This document shows positions 18,967 to 33,900 of a stretch of 64,000 nucleotides of DNA, piece after piece. Source of the stretch: Vibrio agarivorans (GTDB lineage Bacteria > Pseudomonadota > Gammaproteobacteria > Enterobacterales > Vibrionaceae); NCBI RefSeq assembly GCF_030409635.1, contig NZ_JAUFQF010000002.1, positions 310,001 through 374,000 of the forward strand, written 5' to 3'. A program made the position numbers and the translations under genes. Numbering within the stretch: the first letter of the stretch is position 1; every line of letters starts with the position of its first letter. The notes under the pieces are model-generated. The model was given only the letters and a program-made list of their open reading frames with translations. It made no database searches and was not told where the DNA came from.

Positions 18967-21900
18967 ATGGACGTACAAGTAAACAGCCAGCGCGTGGTAG
19001 TGGAAGAAGTTGTCGGTAATGTTGTCGCATTGTCTGCCGACGGCAAAGCAAGAACCCTAGCAGTAGGTGACGTCATCAATCCAGGAGAGATTATTATCAC
19101 TCCTGCAGATGGATCACTGCTTCTCTCGCAAGGAGAGGAGCAAAATCAACTTGACCCCAATTCTGTGGCTGCCATTGCCGATGGCGCTGTCAATGCTGCC
19201 CCCTTAGGCGGGGACGTCACGATTGACCCTACCCAGCAACCAGAGTTTGGCGAAGGCGATATAGCGGCAATTCAACAAGCCATTTTAGACGGCGCGGATC
19301 CCACTCAAATTCTAGAAGAAACCGCTGCGGGTGAAGCGGGAGTCGCTGCTAATGCAGGCTTTATTTCTATTGAATATGCCTATGCCGAAGCGCTAGCGGC
19401 GACTTTCTTTGAGACGGCGGCACCTTCACGAGACCAAGAAAGAGACGAAGAATTCGATGGCCGCGACACAATAGCGCCCCCGCTTGGCGGCGGAACAGTG
19501 AGCATCAGTGTTACAGAAGGATCAATTAACCGAGATACTTATCCTGAAAGCACAACAGTGACAGCCACGATAGAAGCGGGTCAGCTTCCTTTAAATCCCG
19601 CTTCATTCGTCCCCGATCCTGCCACGTTACAGTCTCTCTTAGATGAACTCAGTTCCGATATCACCTCATCCGGTGAACAAGTCGTTTTCCGCTACGACGA
19701 AGAAACCAACACAATTATTGGTGGCGCGAGTGATGGCGACGTCTTGCGTATCGAGATTGATGCCCAGCTAGTTGCTGGTGGTGATGTACTGCTCTCCATT
19801 ACAACAACGGTACTTCAGCCTATTGATCATGTACCTAGTGTAGGAGACGGCGCAGTATCTATCGTTGATGACGTAATCGCCATTGATATACCGATTGTTG
19901 GTCAGGATGCCATCGGCAATGATCTGACATCACCGATCGATGTCACCGTTAGTATTCAAGATGGTGACAACCCAACCGCGACACCGGCGGTCATTGATAA
20001 CGTCGAATCTAACTCAGATACTATTTCAGGAACGTTGTTCGATATCGGTAGTGATGAGCTCGAGAGTTTGGTTTTCCAACCAAGTGCGCTTGAGGCCTTT
20101 GATGGAGTATTAAGTAACAACCAGCCGACAGTAGCCACACTGTCTGAAGACGGTACAACTCTAATACTCACCTTAGAGGACTCGGATACACCACTTTTAG
20201 AAATTACGCTTGGTACGGATGGTTCGTTTACGTTCAATCAGTTTGGCCCACTTGAGCACCCTCAAGGTGACGGTGATATCAACAGTTTCGTGCTACCTGT
20301 TTCGGCAACAGATTATGATGGCGATAGTGTTGACACCACACTTACAGTAAATATCAGCGATGGTGCAGATCCGACCGTTACAGAAGTGACAGGAATTACG
20401 TTATCGGAAGCAAACTTGGCGGAGGGCAACAATCCAGATGCACCACTATTAACTGGCACCGGTACGATTACTGCCACAGCTGGAAGCGATGACATTGACC
20501 ACTATGAACTTGATGTAGCAGCGTTTAACGAAAAATCACCGATAACGGCGTTCGGGCAGCCTGTTGAGTTGTCTGGCCCAGTTATCGTTGATGGTCAATA
20601 CACATACACGGGTACTGTGGTGGTCGATGGCGAGACGATCGATGTGTTCAATGTCACCCTAGATGCTGAAGGTAATTACACATTTGAATTGCTAGAGCCG
20701 CTTGATCATATTGGTGACAATGGTGAGTCGTTAACTTTTGAACTGCCAGTATGCGCTATCGATATGGACGGTGATGCTTCACCTGCAGATAGCAAAGCCA
20801 ATATTGCGGTTACCGTTTTAGATGACGCGCCTGTCATCAACAACGATGCCTACATCGTCATCGAACCTACTGTTGATGGTGAAAATGAAATCACGCATCA
20901 AATCATCGCAGCGGAGGGTGCCGATGGAGCGTCGGTTGTGAGCTTCGTCTACAAGGGTGAAACCGATACTACGTTTACTCTTGATCCATCAATTAGTGAA
21001 GAGCAAGCCTTTGATGTCGAGCATGGTACGTTGTATGTCACCACCGACGGTCAAATGCGCTTTGTTCCCGATCGAGACTTAGATCATTCAGAGTCTGAAA
21101 ATATTCTCAGCTCGGTTGAGTTTACTGTGCGTGACAATGATGGTGATGAAGTAGTATCAACCGTGGGCTTAACGATTGTTGATGGACAAAACCCAGAAAT
21201 AGAATCAACGACACCGATTAGCCTCAATGAGGCAAACCTCTCTGATGGAACAGATCCTGATAATGCTTTGGTTTCTGGAACGGGGTCTGTCACTCCTGTG
21301 GTTGGCAGTGACAATATCGACCACTATGAAGTCGATGTGAACACCTTCAATAGCAACGCTGAAATTACATCAATGGGCTTGCCTGTGGTGATCGGTGCGC
21401 CAATTGAAGTGACCGACCCTGAAACGGGTGTGGTTTCTTATGTTTATACCGCCTCGGTTACCGTAGACAACATGACCACGCTTGATGTCTTCCAGTTTAC
21501 GATTGATGAGAATGGTGGCTATGAGTTTGTGTTGTATGAAGCACTCGACCATCAGGCGGGTGAAGGTGAAGACACGAATTTAGATTTCAATATTCCAGTT
21601 TATGCGGTGGATAGTGATGGAGATAACTCAGCCAATATTGATGTCATCGTTTCTGTTGCTGATGATACGCCAGTCATTGCGGATGAGGTAACGCTTCCCG
21701 TTACCGAGCCGGTCACCCCAGGAGAAAGTGCGACCGTTACTCATGACTTCCTAACCCAAGAAGGGGCGGATGGGGCGTCAGTGGTGAGCTTTGTGTATCA
21801 AGGCGATGAGACCAGTGCGCCATTCGTACTCGACCAAACCGAGACAGACTTCCAAGAGTTCACTGTGGAAGACGGTACGGTATTCATTAAAACCTCAGGT

Positions 21901-24900
21901 GAGATGTACTTCGAGCCAGACCGTAACCTAGACCACTCAACACTTGAGACGCTGAACACCTCAATCACCGCAACCATCGTCGATGGTGATGGTGATACTT
22001 ACACGCCAGTGGCGAATATCCAAATCACCGATGGCCAAGACCCAGTGATCACCGGTGTCACCGCGATTACGCTGGATGAAGCGAACCTGGATGATGGTAC
22101 GGACTCAAGCAATGCGGTTGTCAGCGGCTCTGGCACGGTGTCCGTGACGGTGGGCAGTGATGACATTGACCATATCGAGGTCGATGTGGCGGTATTTAAT
22201 ACGGCCGCAGACCTCGAAGCGATGGGCAAACCAGTTGTCTTAGGTCAGCCAACCGTAGAAGTCGACCCACAAACAGGTGTGGAAACGTACATCTACACCG
22301 GTAGCGTGACGCTTGACGACAACAGTGTAGTGGACGTGCTGCAAATCAGTGTGGATGGTGAGGGTAATTACAGCTTCGAATTGTACGAAGCGGTAGACCA
22401 TGCCGATGGCACAGCCGAAGACGATTCATTGACCTTCAACATCCCAGTCGTAGCGGTTGACAGTGATGGTGATAAGTCGCTGTCGAACGCAAGCACCAAC
22501 ATTGCGGTGACCATCCTAGATGATGAGCCAGTGATTGCTGAAGAAGTGACGCTGCCTGTTACTGAGCCAGTGACCACGGGTGATAACGCAACAACCACCC
22601 ATGACTTCCTAACCCAAGAAGGGGCGGATGGTGCGTCTGTCGTGAGCTTTGTGTATCAAGGTGATGCAACTAGTGCGCCGTTTGTACTCGACCAAACCGA
22701 GACAGAGTTCCAAGAGTTCACTGTGGAAGACGGTACGGTATTCATTAAAACCTCAGGTGAGATGTACTTCGAGCCAGACCGTAACCTAGACCACTCAACA
22801 CTCGAGACACTCAATACTTCTATCACCGCAACCATCGTCGATGGTGATGGCGATACCTACACGCCAGTGGCGAACATCCAAATCACCGACGGCCAAGACC
22901 CAGTGATTACCGGTGTTACCGCGATTACGCTGGATGAAGCGAACCTGGATGATGGCACGGACTCAACTAACGCTGTTGTCAGCGGTAGCGGTTCGATTAC
23001 TGCGACAACCGGTAGTGATGATATTGACCACTTTGAAGTGGATGTCAGCACCTTCAACACCGATGCAGGCATTACCGCGATGGGTAAACCGGTGGTATTG
23101 GGTGATCCAATCATCGTGACCGACCCACAAACCGGTGAGTCATCTTACGTTTACACTGGCAGTGTGACACTTGATGATAACAGTGTTATCGATGTACTCG
23201 AGATTTCTGTTGATGAAGCCGGCAACTACAGCTTTGAGTTGTATGAAGCGGTCGACCATGCTGATGGCACAGCCGAAGACGATTCACTGACCTTCAACAT
23301 TCCAGTGGTGGCGGTTGATAGTGATGGTGATAAGTCGGTATCGAACGCAAGCACCAACATTGCAGTGACCATCCTTGATGATGAGCCAGTGATTGCTGAA
23401 GACGTGACGTTGCCTGTTACTGAGCCAGTGACGAGCGGTGATAACGCAACAACCACCCATGACTTCTTAACCCAAGAAGGGGCCGATGGTGCGTCTGTCG
23501 TGAGCTTTGTGTATCAAGGTGATGAAACGAGCGACCCATTCGTTCTCGACCAAACGGTTACTGACTTCCAAGAGTTTACTGTGGAAGACGGTACGGTATT
23601 CATTAAGACCTCGGGCGAGATGTACTTCGAGCCAGACCGTAACCTAGACCACTCAACACTTGAGACGCTGAATACCTCTATCACCGCAACCATCGTCGAT
23701 GGTGATGGTGATACTTACACGCCAGTGGCGAATATCCAAATCACCGATGGCCAAGACCCAGTGATCACTGGTGTCACCGCGATTACGCTGGATGAAGCGA
23801 ACCTGGATGATGGTACGGACTCAACTAACGCTGTCGTTAGCGGCTCTGGCACGGTGTCCGTGACGGTGGGCAGTGATGACATTGACCATATCGAAGTCGA
23901 TGTAGCGGTCTTTAATGCAGCCGCTGATATCACGGCGATGGGCAAACCTGTCGTCTTAGGCGAGCCAACTGTAGAAGTCGACCCTCAAACGGGTGTGGAA
24001 ACGTACATCTACACCGGTAACGTGACGCTTGACGACAACAGCGTGGTGGACGTGCTGCAAATCAGTGTGGATGGTGAGGGTAACTACAGCTTCGAATTGT
24101 ACGAAGCGGTAGACCATGCCGATGGCACAGCGGAAGACGATTCGCTGACCTTCAACATCCCAGTCGTCGCAGTAGACAGTGATGGTGATAAGTCGGTGTC
24201 GAATGCGAGCACCAACATTGCAGTGACCATCCTTGATGATGAGCCAGTGATTGCTGAAGAAGTGACTCTTCCGGTAACAGAGCCAGTGACCACGGGTGAT
24301 AACGCAACGACCACGCATGACTTCCTAACCCAAGAAGGGGCGGATGGTGCGTCGGTGGTGAGCTTTGTCTATCAAGGTGATGAAACGAGCGACCCATTCG
24401 TGCTAGACCAAACGGTTACTGACTTCCAAGAGTTCACTGTGGAAGACGGTACGGTATTCATTAAAACCTCAGGTGAAATGTACTTCGAGCCAGACCGTAA
24501 CCTAGACCACTCAACACTTGAGACGCTGAACACCTCAATCACCGCAACCATCGTCGATGGTGATGGTGATACTTACACGCCAGTGGCGAATATCCAAATC
24601 ACCGATGGCCAAGACCCAGTGATCACCGGTGTTACCGCAATTACGCTGGATGAAGCGAACCTGGATGATGGTACGGACCCAACTAACGCAGTTGTCAGCG
24701 GCTCTGGCACCGTGTCCGTGACGGTGGGCAGTGATGACATTGACCATATCGAAGTCGATGTGGCGGTCTTTAATGCAGCCGCTGATATCACGGCGATGGG
24801 CAAACCTGTCGTCTTAGGCGAGCCAACCGTAGAAGTCGACCCACAAACAGGTGTGGAAACGTACATCTACACCGGTAGCGTGACGCTTGACGACAACAGT

Positions 24901-27900
24901 GTAGTGGACGTGCTGCAAATCAGTGTGGATGGTGAGGGTAATTACAGCTTCGAATTGTACGAAGCGGTAGACCATGCCGATGGCACAGCCGAAGACGATT
25001 CATTGACCTTCAACATCCCAGTCGTAGCGGTTGACAGTGATGGTGATAAGTCGCTGTCGAACGCAAGCACCAACATTGCGGTGACCATCCTAGATGATGA
25101 GCCAGTGATTGCTGAAGAAGTGACGCTGCCTGTTACTGAGCCAGTGACCACGGGTGATAACGCAACAACCACCCATGACTTCCTAACCCAAGAAGGGGCG
25201 GATGGTGCGTCTGTCGTGAGCTTTGTGTATCAAGGTGATGCAACTAGTGCGCCGTTTGTACTCGACCAAACCGAGACAGAGTTCCAAGAGTTCACTGTGG
25301 AAGACGGTACGGTATTCATTAAAACCTCAGGTGAGATGTACTTCGAGCCAGACCGTAACCTAGACCACTCAACACTCGAGACACTCAATACTTCTATCAC
25401 CGCAACCATCGTCGATGGTGATGGCGATACCTACACGCCAGTGGCGAACATCCAAATCACCGACGGCCAAGACCCAGTGATTACCGGTGTTACCGCGATT
25501 ACGCTGGATGAAGCGAACCTGGATGATGGCACGGACTCAACTAACGCTGTTGTCAGCGGTAGCGGTTCGATTACTGCGACAACCGGTAGTGATGATATTG
25601 ACCACTTTGAAGTGGATGTCAGCACCTTCAACACCGATGCAGGCATTACCGCGATGGGTAAACCGGTGGTATTGGGTGATCCAATCATCGTGACCGACCC
25701 ACAAACCGGTGAGTCATCTTACGTTTACACTGGCAGTGTGACACTTGATGATAACAGTGTTATCGATGTACTCGAGATTTCTGTTGATGAAGCCGGCAAC
25801 TACAGCTTTGAGTTGTATGAAGCGGTCGACCATGCTGATGGCACAGCCGAAGACGATTCACTGACCTTCAACATTCCAGTGGTGGCGGTTGATAGTGATG
25901 GTGATAAGTCGGTATCGAACGCAAGCACCAACATTGCAGTGACCATCCTTGATGATGAGCCAGTGATTGCTGAAGACGTGACGTTGCCTGTTACTGAGCC
26001 AGTGACGAGCGGTGATAACGCAACAACCACCCATGACTTCTTAACCCAAGAAGGGGCCGATGGTGCGTCTGTCGTGAGCTTTGTGTATCAAGGTGATGAA
26101 ACGAGCGACCCATTCGTTCTCGACCAAACGGTTACTGACTTCCAAGAGTTTACTGTGGAAGACGGTACGGTATTCATTAAGACCTCGGGCGAGATGTACT
26201 TCGAGCCAGACCGTAACCTAGACCACTCAACACTTGAGACGCTGAATACCTCTATCACCGCAACCATCGTCGATGGTGATGGTGATACTTACACGCCAGT
26301 GGCGAATATCCAAATCACCGATGGCCAAGACCCAGTGATCACTGGTGTCACCGCGATTACGCTGGATGAAGCGAACCTGGATGATGGTACGGACTCAACT
26401 AACGCTGTCGTTAGCGGCTCTGGCACGGTGTCCGTGACGGTGGGCAGTGATGACATTGACCATATCGAAGTCGATGTAGCGGTCTTTAATGCAGCCGCTG
26501 ATATCACGGCGATGGGCAAACCTGTCGTCTTAGGCGAGCCAACTGTAGAAGTCGACCCTCAAACGGGTGTGGAAACGTACATCTACACCGGTAACGTGAC
26601 GCTTGACGACAACAGCGTGGTGGACGTGCTGCAAATCAGTGTGGATGGTGAGGGTAACTACAGCTTCGAATTGTACGAAGCGGTAGACCATGCCGATGGC
26701 ACAGCGGAAGACGATTCGCTGACCTTCAACATCCCAGTCGTCGCAGTAGACAGTGATGGTGATAAGTCGGTGTCGAATGCGAGCACCAACATTGCAGTGA
26801 CCATCCTTGATGATGAGCCAGTGATTGCTGAAGAAGTGACTCTTCCGGTAACAGAGCCAGTGACCACGGGTGATAACGCAACGACCACGCATGACTTCCT
26901 AACCCAAGAAGGGGCGGATGGTGCGTCGGTGGTGAGCTTTGTCTATCAAGGTGATGAAACGAGCGACCCATTCGTGCTAGACCAAACGGTTACTGACTTC
27001 CAAGAGTTCACTGTGGAAGACGGTACGGTATTCATTAAAACCTCAGGTGAAATGTACTTCGAGCCAGACCGTAACCTAGACCACTCAACACTTGAGACGC
27101 TGAACACCTCAATCACCGCAACCATCGTCGATGGTGATGGTGATACTTACACGCCAGTGGCGAATATCCAAATCACCGATGGCCAAGACCCAGTGATCAC
27201 CGGTGTTACCGCAATTACGCTGGATGAAGCGAACCTGGATGATGGTACGGACCCAACTAACGCAGTTGTCAGCGGCTCTGGCACCGTGTCCGTGACGGTG
27301 GGCAGTGATGACATTGACCATATCGAAGTCGATGTGGCGGTCTTTAATGCAGCCGCTGATATCACGGCGATGGGCAAACCTGTCGTCTTAGGCGAGCCAA
27401 CCGTAGAAGTCGACCCACAAACAGGTGTGGAAACGTACATCTACACCGGTAGCGTGACGCTTGACGACAACAGTGTAGTGGACGTGCTGCAAATCAGTGT
27501 GGATGGTGAGGGTAACTACAGCTTCGAATTGTACGAAGCGGTAGACCATGCCGATGGCACAGCCGAAGACGATTCATTGACCTTCAACATCCCAGTCGTA
27601 GCGGTTGATAGCGATGGTGATAAGTCGGTGTCGAACGCAAGCACGAATATTGCAGTGACTATCCTTGATGATGAGCTCATTGTGGACGATGCAGAGCTAA
27701 CTGTGACTGAGCCAACAATTGATGGAGAGAATCAAGTTACCCATCAAGTGATCAACGAGCCAGGTGCAGATGGAGCGAGTGTTGTTAGTTTTGTTTACAA
27801 GGGAGAAAGTGATACAGAGTTTACTTTGAATCCTGCGATTGCAAATGATCAAGAACAGGCATTCACAGTAGAGCACGGTACTGTATATATTACGGGTGAC

Positions 27901-30900
27901 GGAGCACTTCGCTTTGTACCAGATAGAGATTTGGAACATCCACAAGATAGCAATGAGATTCTAAGTGCAATTGATGTTACAAGTCGTGATGGAGATGGTG
28001 ATACTGAGGTCGCTACGATTGATTTGACTATCGTTGACGGTCAAATACCTATTATTACCAATATCACAGCGGTTACATTGGACGAAGCTAATTTGCCAAA
28101 TGGTACAGATACTGACCTGCAGGCTCTGGTGGGTACGGGAAGTTTCTCTGTTGCTGTCGGTAGTGACGATATCTCTCATTATGAGATTGATGTCGTTAGC
28201 TTCAATAACTCCAATACAATCCAAGCTTTTGGTGAAGATATTACACTTTCATCCCCTGTCATTGATGGTGATGAGTACACCTACACCGGTTCGGCATTAG
28301 TTGATGGTAATGAGATTGATATCTTTACTGTCGTGCTTGAGAAGTCATCATTGAATGATGGCAACGACGGCAAATATACCTTTACGTTACTCCAACCCAT
28401 TACTCATATTGAAGATCCTGTTACAGATGGAACTGCAAGCGATCTCGCACTTGCGTTTGATTTCCCTGTCTATGCAGTCGACACAGACCTTGATAAGTCT
28501 ACGTTGACTGGAGAAACAGAACCGATGGCAGCTTCATTATCTGTGACTATCCTCGATGATGAGATGATTGTTGCTGATGCTGTGTTAACCGTGGTGGAAC
28601 CTACAACTGCTGGTGATAATGAAGTTACTCATCAAGTATTGTCTGAAGAAGGCGCAGATGGCGCAAGTGTTGTGAGCTTTATCTACAAAGGCACATCTGA
28701 CGTTACCTTTACCTTGGATCCTGCCGTTGCTGGTGAGCAGAGCTTTGATGTTGAGCACGGTACTGTGTATCTGACAACAGAAGGCGCGTTCCGTTTTGTT
28801 CCAGATAGAGATTTAGAGCACCCTGTTAATACCAATGAGATATTGAGTGCTGTTGAGATCAAAGCGGTAGACGGTGATGGTGATAATACTGTTGCAACAA
28901 TTGATTTGACCATTGTAGATGGCGACATCCCGGTCATTACAAACTCTCCAGTGCTAGAGCTTGATGAAGCTAACTTGGCTGATGGTACAGATCCAGACAA
29001 TGCAGAAATCTCAGGCAGTGGAGTACTTAATGTCAATGTCGGTAGTGATGATGTTGATCACTTTGAAATCGATATTGCTGATTTTAACGACTCGAATACA
29101 GTCAAAGCATTTGGAGAACTTGTCACACTTTCTGCTCCAGTGATTGATGGTGACGAATACACCTACACGGCTTCAGTGAATGTTAATGGCGATATTATTG
29201 ATGTATTTACCATCACGTTGGATAAAACGACAGCGAATGATGGTAATGATGGCAGCTTCTTATTTACGTTATTGCAGCCTGTTGAGCATATTGAAGGTGA
29301 TTTAATTAAGGACGATGAACTCGTTTTCAATCTACCTGTTTATGCTGTAGATACTGACAATGACCTTTCAACCATCACTGGTGAAACGACCGCGACAGCG
29401 ACAAACTTAGCCGTCACAATTATTGATGATGAGTTAATTGTACAGGACAACACTCTTGAAGTTATCGAGCCCGTTGTTGCAGGCGATAATGAGGTGACCC
29501 ATCAGGTCATTCTTAAAGAGGGTGCCGACGGAGCGACTGTCACCAGTTTCGTTTACAACGGTACAGCCAGTACCACATACAACTTAAATCCAAATACAGA
29601 TCCTACAGTTGAGCAGAGCTTCTCGGTTGAGCATGGTACGGTGTTCATGACAGGAGATGGTGCGTTCCGCTTTGAACCAGACAGAGACCTAGATCATACC
29701 GATTCGGAGAACATCTTAAGCCGTGTTGATGTTACTGCCACTGATGGAGACGGTGATACAGAAGTCTCTGTGATTGACCTCACTATTGTTGATGGTCAGA
29801 TTCCAATCATCACAAGTGGCGGATCCGTTAGCTTTGATGAAACGAACCTTTCTGATGGCAATGAACCAAATGCTGGCGCACTAACAAAAACAGGTTCTAT
29901 TACGACGACAGTAGGAAGTGATGACATTTCTTATTATGAACTCGAGCCATCAGAGTTTAATCCTGACGGTGACCTTCTATCTATGGGCCAAGAAGTGCAA
30001 CTGGAGTTCTTAGGTGAATCTGGAGGTATTCGATCTTACCAAGGCTTTGTTGAAGTAGGTGGCAATAAGGTCCCTGTATTCTCTGTTGAACTGGATAAGC
30101 CAGGTTTAGGCCAATATGAAATTACTTTAATTGAAGAGTTAGACCATATTGGTATCGGTGAAGACGACTCATTAACGTTTGATCTTCCTGTGTATGCTGT
30201 TGATAGTGATGGTGACCGTTCAACGATTACAGGGCTGACAGACCCAACAGCATCAGCGATTAAAGTGACTGTCATCGATGATGAACCGATATTATTCGAG
30301 CAGAACTTAACTCGCGTTGAAGGCCAGTCGCGAGGAACTCGTTGGATGTTTGACGATCCATCAATTGGTGGTCGAGATAACGAGACAGGGGCAGATAATG
30401 GTGTCGTAACGAGCATAGAGGCAGAAGATGATCCAGCAAATAATCGAGATATCCAATTCCGTTTAGGTGATGGCACGGTAGTCGATAGTGCTGATTTGAA
30501 TGGCTCAACCCTTACAGTCACAGTTGTAGAGATAGTTAATGGTGTGTCACAAGACCTTGGTAGTTTAGAGATCCGCCCTGATGGTCGCGCTCGCTTCACA
30601 CCTGAAGAGTTTGTTGACCATGAGGATAGCCCTAACCTTGATTTCTCTGTCAATGTGACGGCGACAGACTTTGACCAAGATACTTCAACTGAGAAGCTCA
30701 ACATTCGCATCACAGACCGCAATGCTCAAATTACTGATGCTCAGCTTGATGGTGTAGAAGAAGCAGGGCGAGATGATACCAACATCTTAGATAACTTAGA
30801 TGGCCTTCCTGCTGATAGCTTAGAACCAATCAAAGTCGTTCTTAGCGTTGATTTGTTTGACCGAGATCGTGGAGAAGAGATTGGCAATGTCTTACTGAAC

Positions 30901-33900
30901 AACATCGGTAATCACAACGGAACGTTCTATTACTATGATTCAGGAGCAGACAGTTTTGTTGCGCTTGCGACCAATTCGAATCGAGCTACGCTACTGGCTG
31001 ATCAAGTTGAACAAACCATTGATGGCAATGTATCGACTGTCGAGAACCTATATTTTGTGCCTGATAGAAACTTCTCGACCAGTGAGAGTGGTATCAATAT
31101 CGGTGTAAACGTTCAGATTCTGAATAACGATACTGGCGATCATAACGTTACAGGCCAGTTAAATATAAACGTTCAGAGTATTGCGGATAAACCGACTTGG
31201 ACGGTTGATAGTGTCTTCAATTATACCTATTCAGACGACCCAACAGAAGACCGCTCGGTTGATGAAGACGGTAACAATGTAGAGCTGTCGATAGCGGCAG
31301 AAACTCAAGATACCAGTAATCCTGAAACCATTACGTATGAGCTTGAATTTACCTTTGGTGGTGACAATGCTGAGTTGGTGTACGGAAATGGTGCTGCTAT
31401 CCCATCAACGACCGACCCTGATACGGGGCGTGTATATTATGTGGTAGATGCTGACAGAATCGATGAGGTAGAAGTCGACCCGATTGATCACTTCTCCGGC
31501 CAGATTAAACTGACAGTGACTGCAATTGCAGAAGAGTCAGAAAATGCAGTGGCAGATAAAGAGACGAAAGAGTCAGATCCGCAGGAGATCGTCATTGACG
31601 TTCGTCCTGTAGCAGATGCCGGTGCGTTTAAAGTTAATCGCATCAAGATTTTCGAAGATAATGCCACAGGCCTTGAAGACCCTACCTACGACCCAATGCA
31701 ATTGAGTGAGGTGATTCAATTTACCGAGACTGCTGACATGCAAGTGGACGATTCTGAAGAATTGTTTGTGCGTATCAGTGAAGTGTCGGTAGATGGTGTG
31801 GAATTTGTATGGGCTGGCTCACCTGACCCAAGTCCAATTGTGTTTGTTGAGGTAGATGGTGGTGAGGACTACTACGAGATACCGGTAACAGCTCTTGAGT
31901 TAGTAGAAGTACAACCTACGCAGCATAGCAATGTTGATTTTGAATTTAAGGTCGAAGGCGTAGTGAGAGATACCGCTGACCTTTCGACTGGGACAGAGTT
32001 TGATGAGCGCTCACTTGGTGTCAAAACTGTTTTTGTTGATATTAAGGGTGTTGCTGATGAACCAGATGTCGTTTTAGACAATTCAGGCCCTACAACTTGG
32101 GCATTGTTTGATGACGGTGACGCGAAAGGTATTGAGACAACGATTCCTGAAAATGGTGAAGCGGTACTGAGCTTCTCAGCCGTCTCTGGTGAGTTAGCCG
32201 ATCAACCTTTAGATGACTCTGAATCATTGACTGTTATTTTGTCGAATATTCCTGAAGGGGTAGAAATAGTTGATGGTGATGGAGCCAGTGTAGACCTTGT
32301 ATTCGTAGGGTATGATGATAATGGTCAGCCAACCTATGAAGCCGATATTACTAACCTTAACTTCGACTCAGGTATTAAAGTAGTTCCAACGGAGTCTGCT
32401 ACGGACAATATCGTTTTAACTGGGACCATTGTGGTCACTGAAAATGATGGCCACGTGCGAGCTTTTGAGCGAGAAATACGTGTGAAAGTTGAGCCAGTTA
32501 TTGATATGGAGGATTACTCCAGAGATTCAAGAGGCTTTGAAGATGAGCTGATCAACATCAATTGGGCTCCAAGTAATACAGATAGACCAGATAGTGATGA
32601 GATCTTCACTCGTGTGGAAATCTCAGGAATTCCGGATGGCGCAACGGTTTTTGTTGATGGTAGTGAAGTGACTATCTCTGGTGGCGTATTAGTTGTTGAG
32701 CCAGCGGGAGGTCAGTCCGAAGAAGATTTTTCTGCGACGGCATTAGCGTCTGGCTATATTCAAATTTTGCCTCCAGAAGATAGCAGCACAGATATGCTTC
32801 TGACGACAAAAGTCACCGTGAAAGAGTATGATGCCGAGTATGTCGATAATGCAAACCCTGGTGAGGGTATCGCTGTGGCTAGTGATGACCCTGCAGATGA
32901 ACCTGATCAGCCAGCAATTACCGGCACACTAACAGTTGAGGTTGTCCCTGTTGTTGAGCCTGATACTGATATTTCAGTAGTAAAGCCTAATGGAAACCCT
33001 GCAGGTACATTAGTGGACACGCAAGGTGATGGTGTTATCTCTTTTGTTATTAATGATTTGGATGCGGCAGGCCCACAAGATGAAGTATTACTGTTTGAAG
33101 ATTTAGACCCTGATTCAGTAGAGCGTATCGATAGAATTATTATTGACCTAAAACCTGAAGTATTCTTGGCAAATAATGGCGATGATTATCTTGCAGACCC
33201 TGAAGAACTTTATGAACTTATCAACGGAACAACCCCGACTCAAGCTGAGCTAGACGCATTTGTTGCTCAAGGGAATGATGCACTGCTCAGTTTGTTGGAG
33301 GATGCATTTTTAGACCAGTTTTTTGTGACTGACGCTCTCAATAATGGTGATGGTACTTGGACGATTCTAGACCCTGATAATTTTAATATTACTGTGCCGA
33401 ATGGTATGGCACTAGGAGATAGTATTGGTGGATCTCTAAACAGCCAGAATACGTGGACATTGGGTATTGTTGCGCAAGTGGTCGATGATGGCGATCCATC
33501 TGAAAATGAGCAAAGTGCCCCAGTACTGCGTGAAACTACTGCTGAAGTGAAGTTCCCGTCTTATATTGCAGACCCAACAGATATAGCTTCAGAGGTGGAA
33601 CAGGATATATCCGATGAAGCTGTCGTGACAGGTACGGAGGATAACTCGTTCGATTTGAGTGATGCTCTTTTCTCACCTTATAATGGAACAGACAGTATCC
33701 TGTCGGTCATTAACGGTGATACTTCAGATGATGATCTTACAATTGTTGTCGACCCATCAGATTTGCCAGCAGGCTCGCAAGTAAGTGGTGCAATTTTTGA
33801 TTATGTCGACAACGTATGGGTATTCAAAGCTGATGTGAATAGTGCTGGTGAAATTGAAAACTACGCAGGCTTTGTTATTACGCCTCCAGAAGATTTTGCT

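Noticed and set aside
22357..27440. Many long minus-strand frames repeated at 858-bp intervals across the adhesin
   Set aside because: They are mirror frames produced by the codon pattern of the repeats and recur only because the repeats do.
21685..27690. Repeat array as a CRISPR or satellite
   Set aside because: Units are 858 bp, in frame throughout and encode conserved protein modules.
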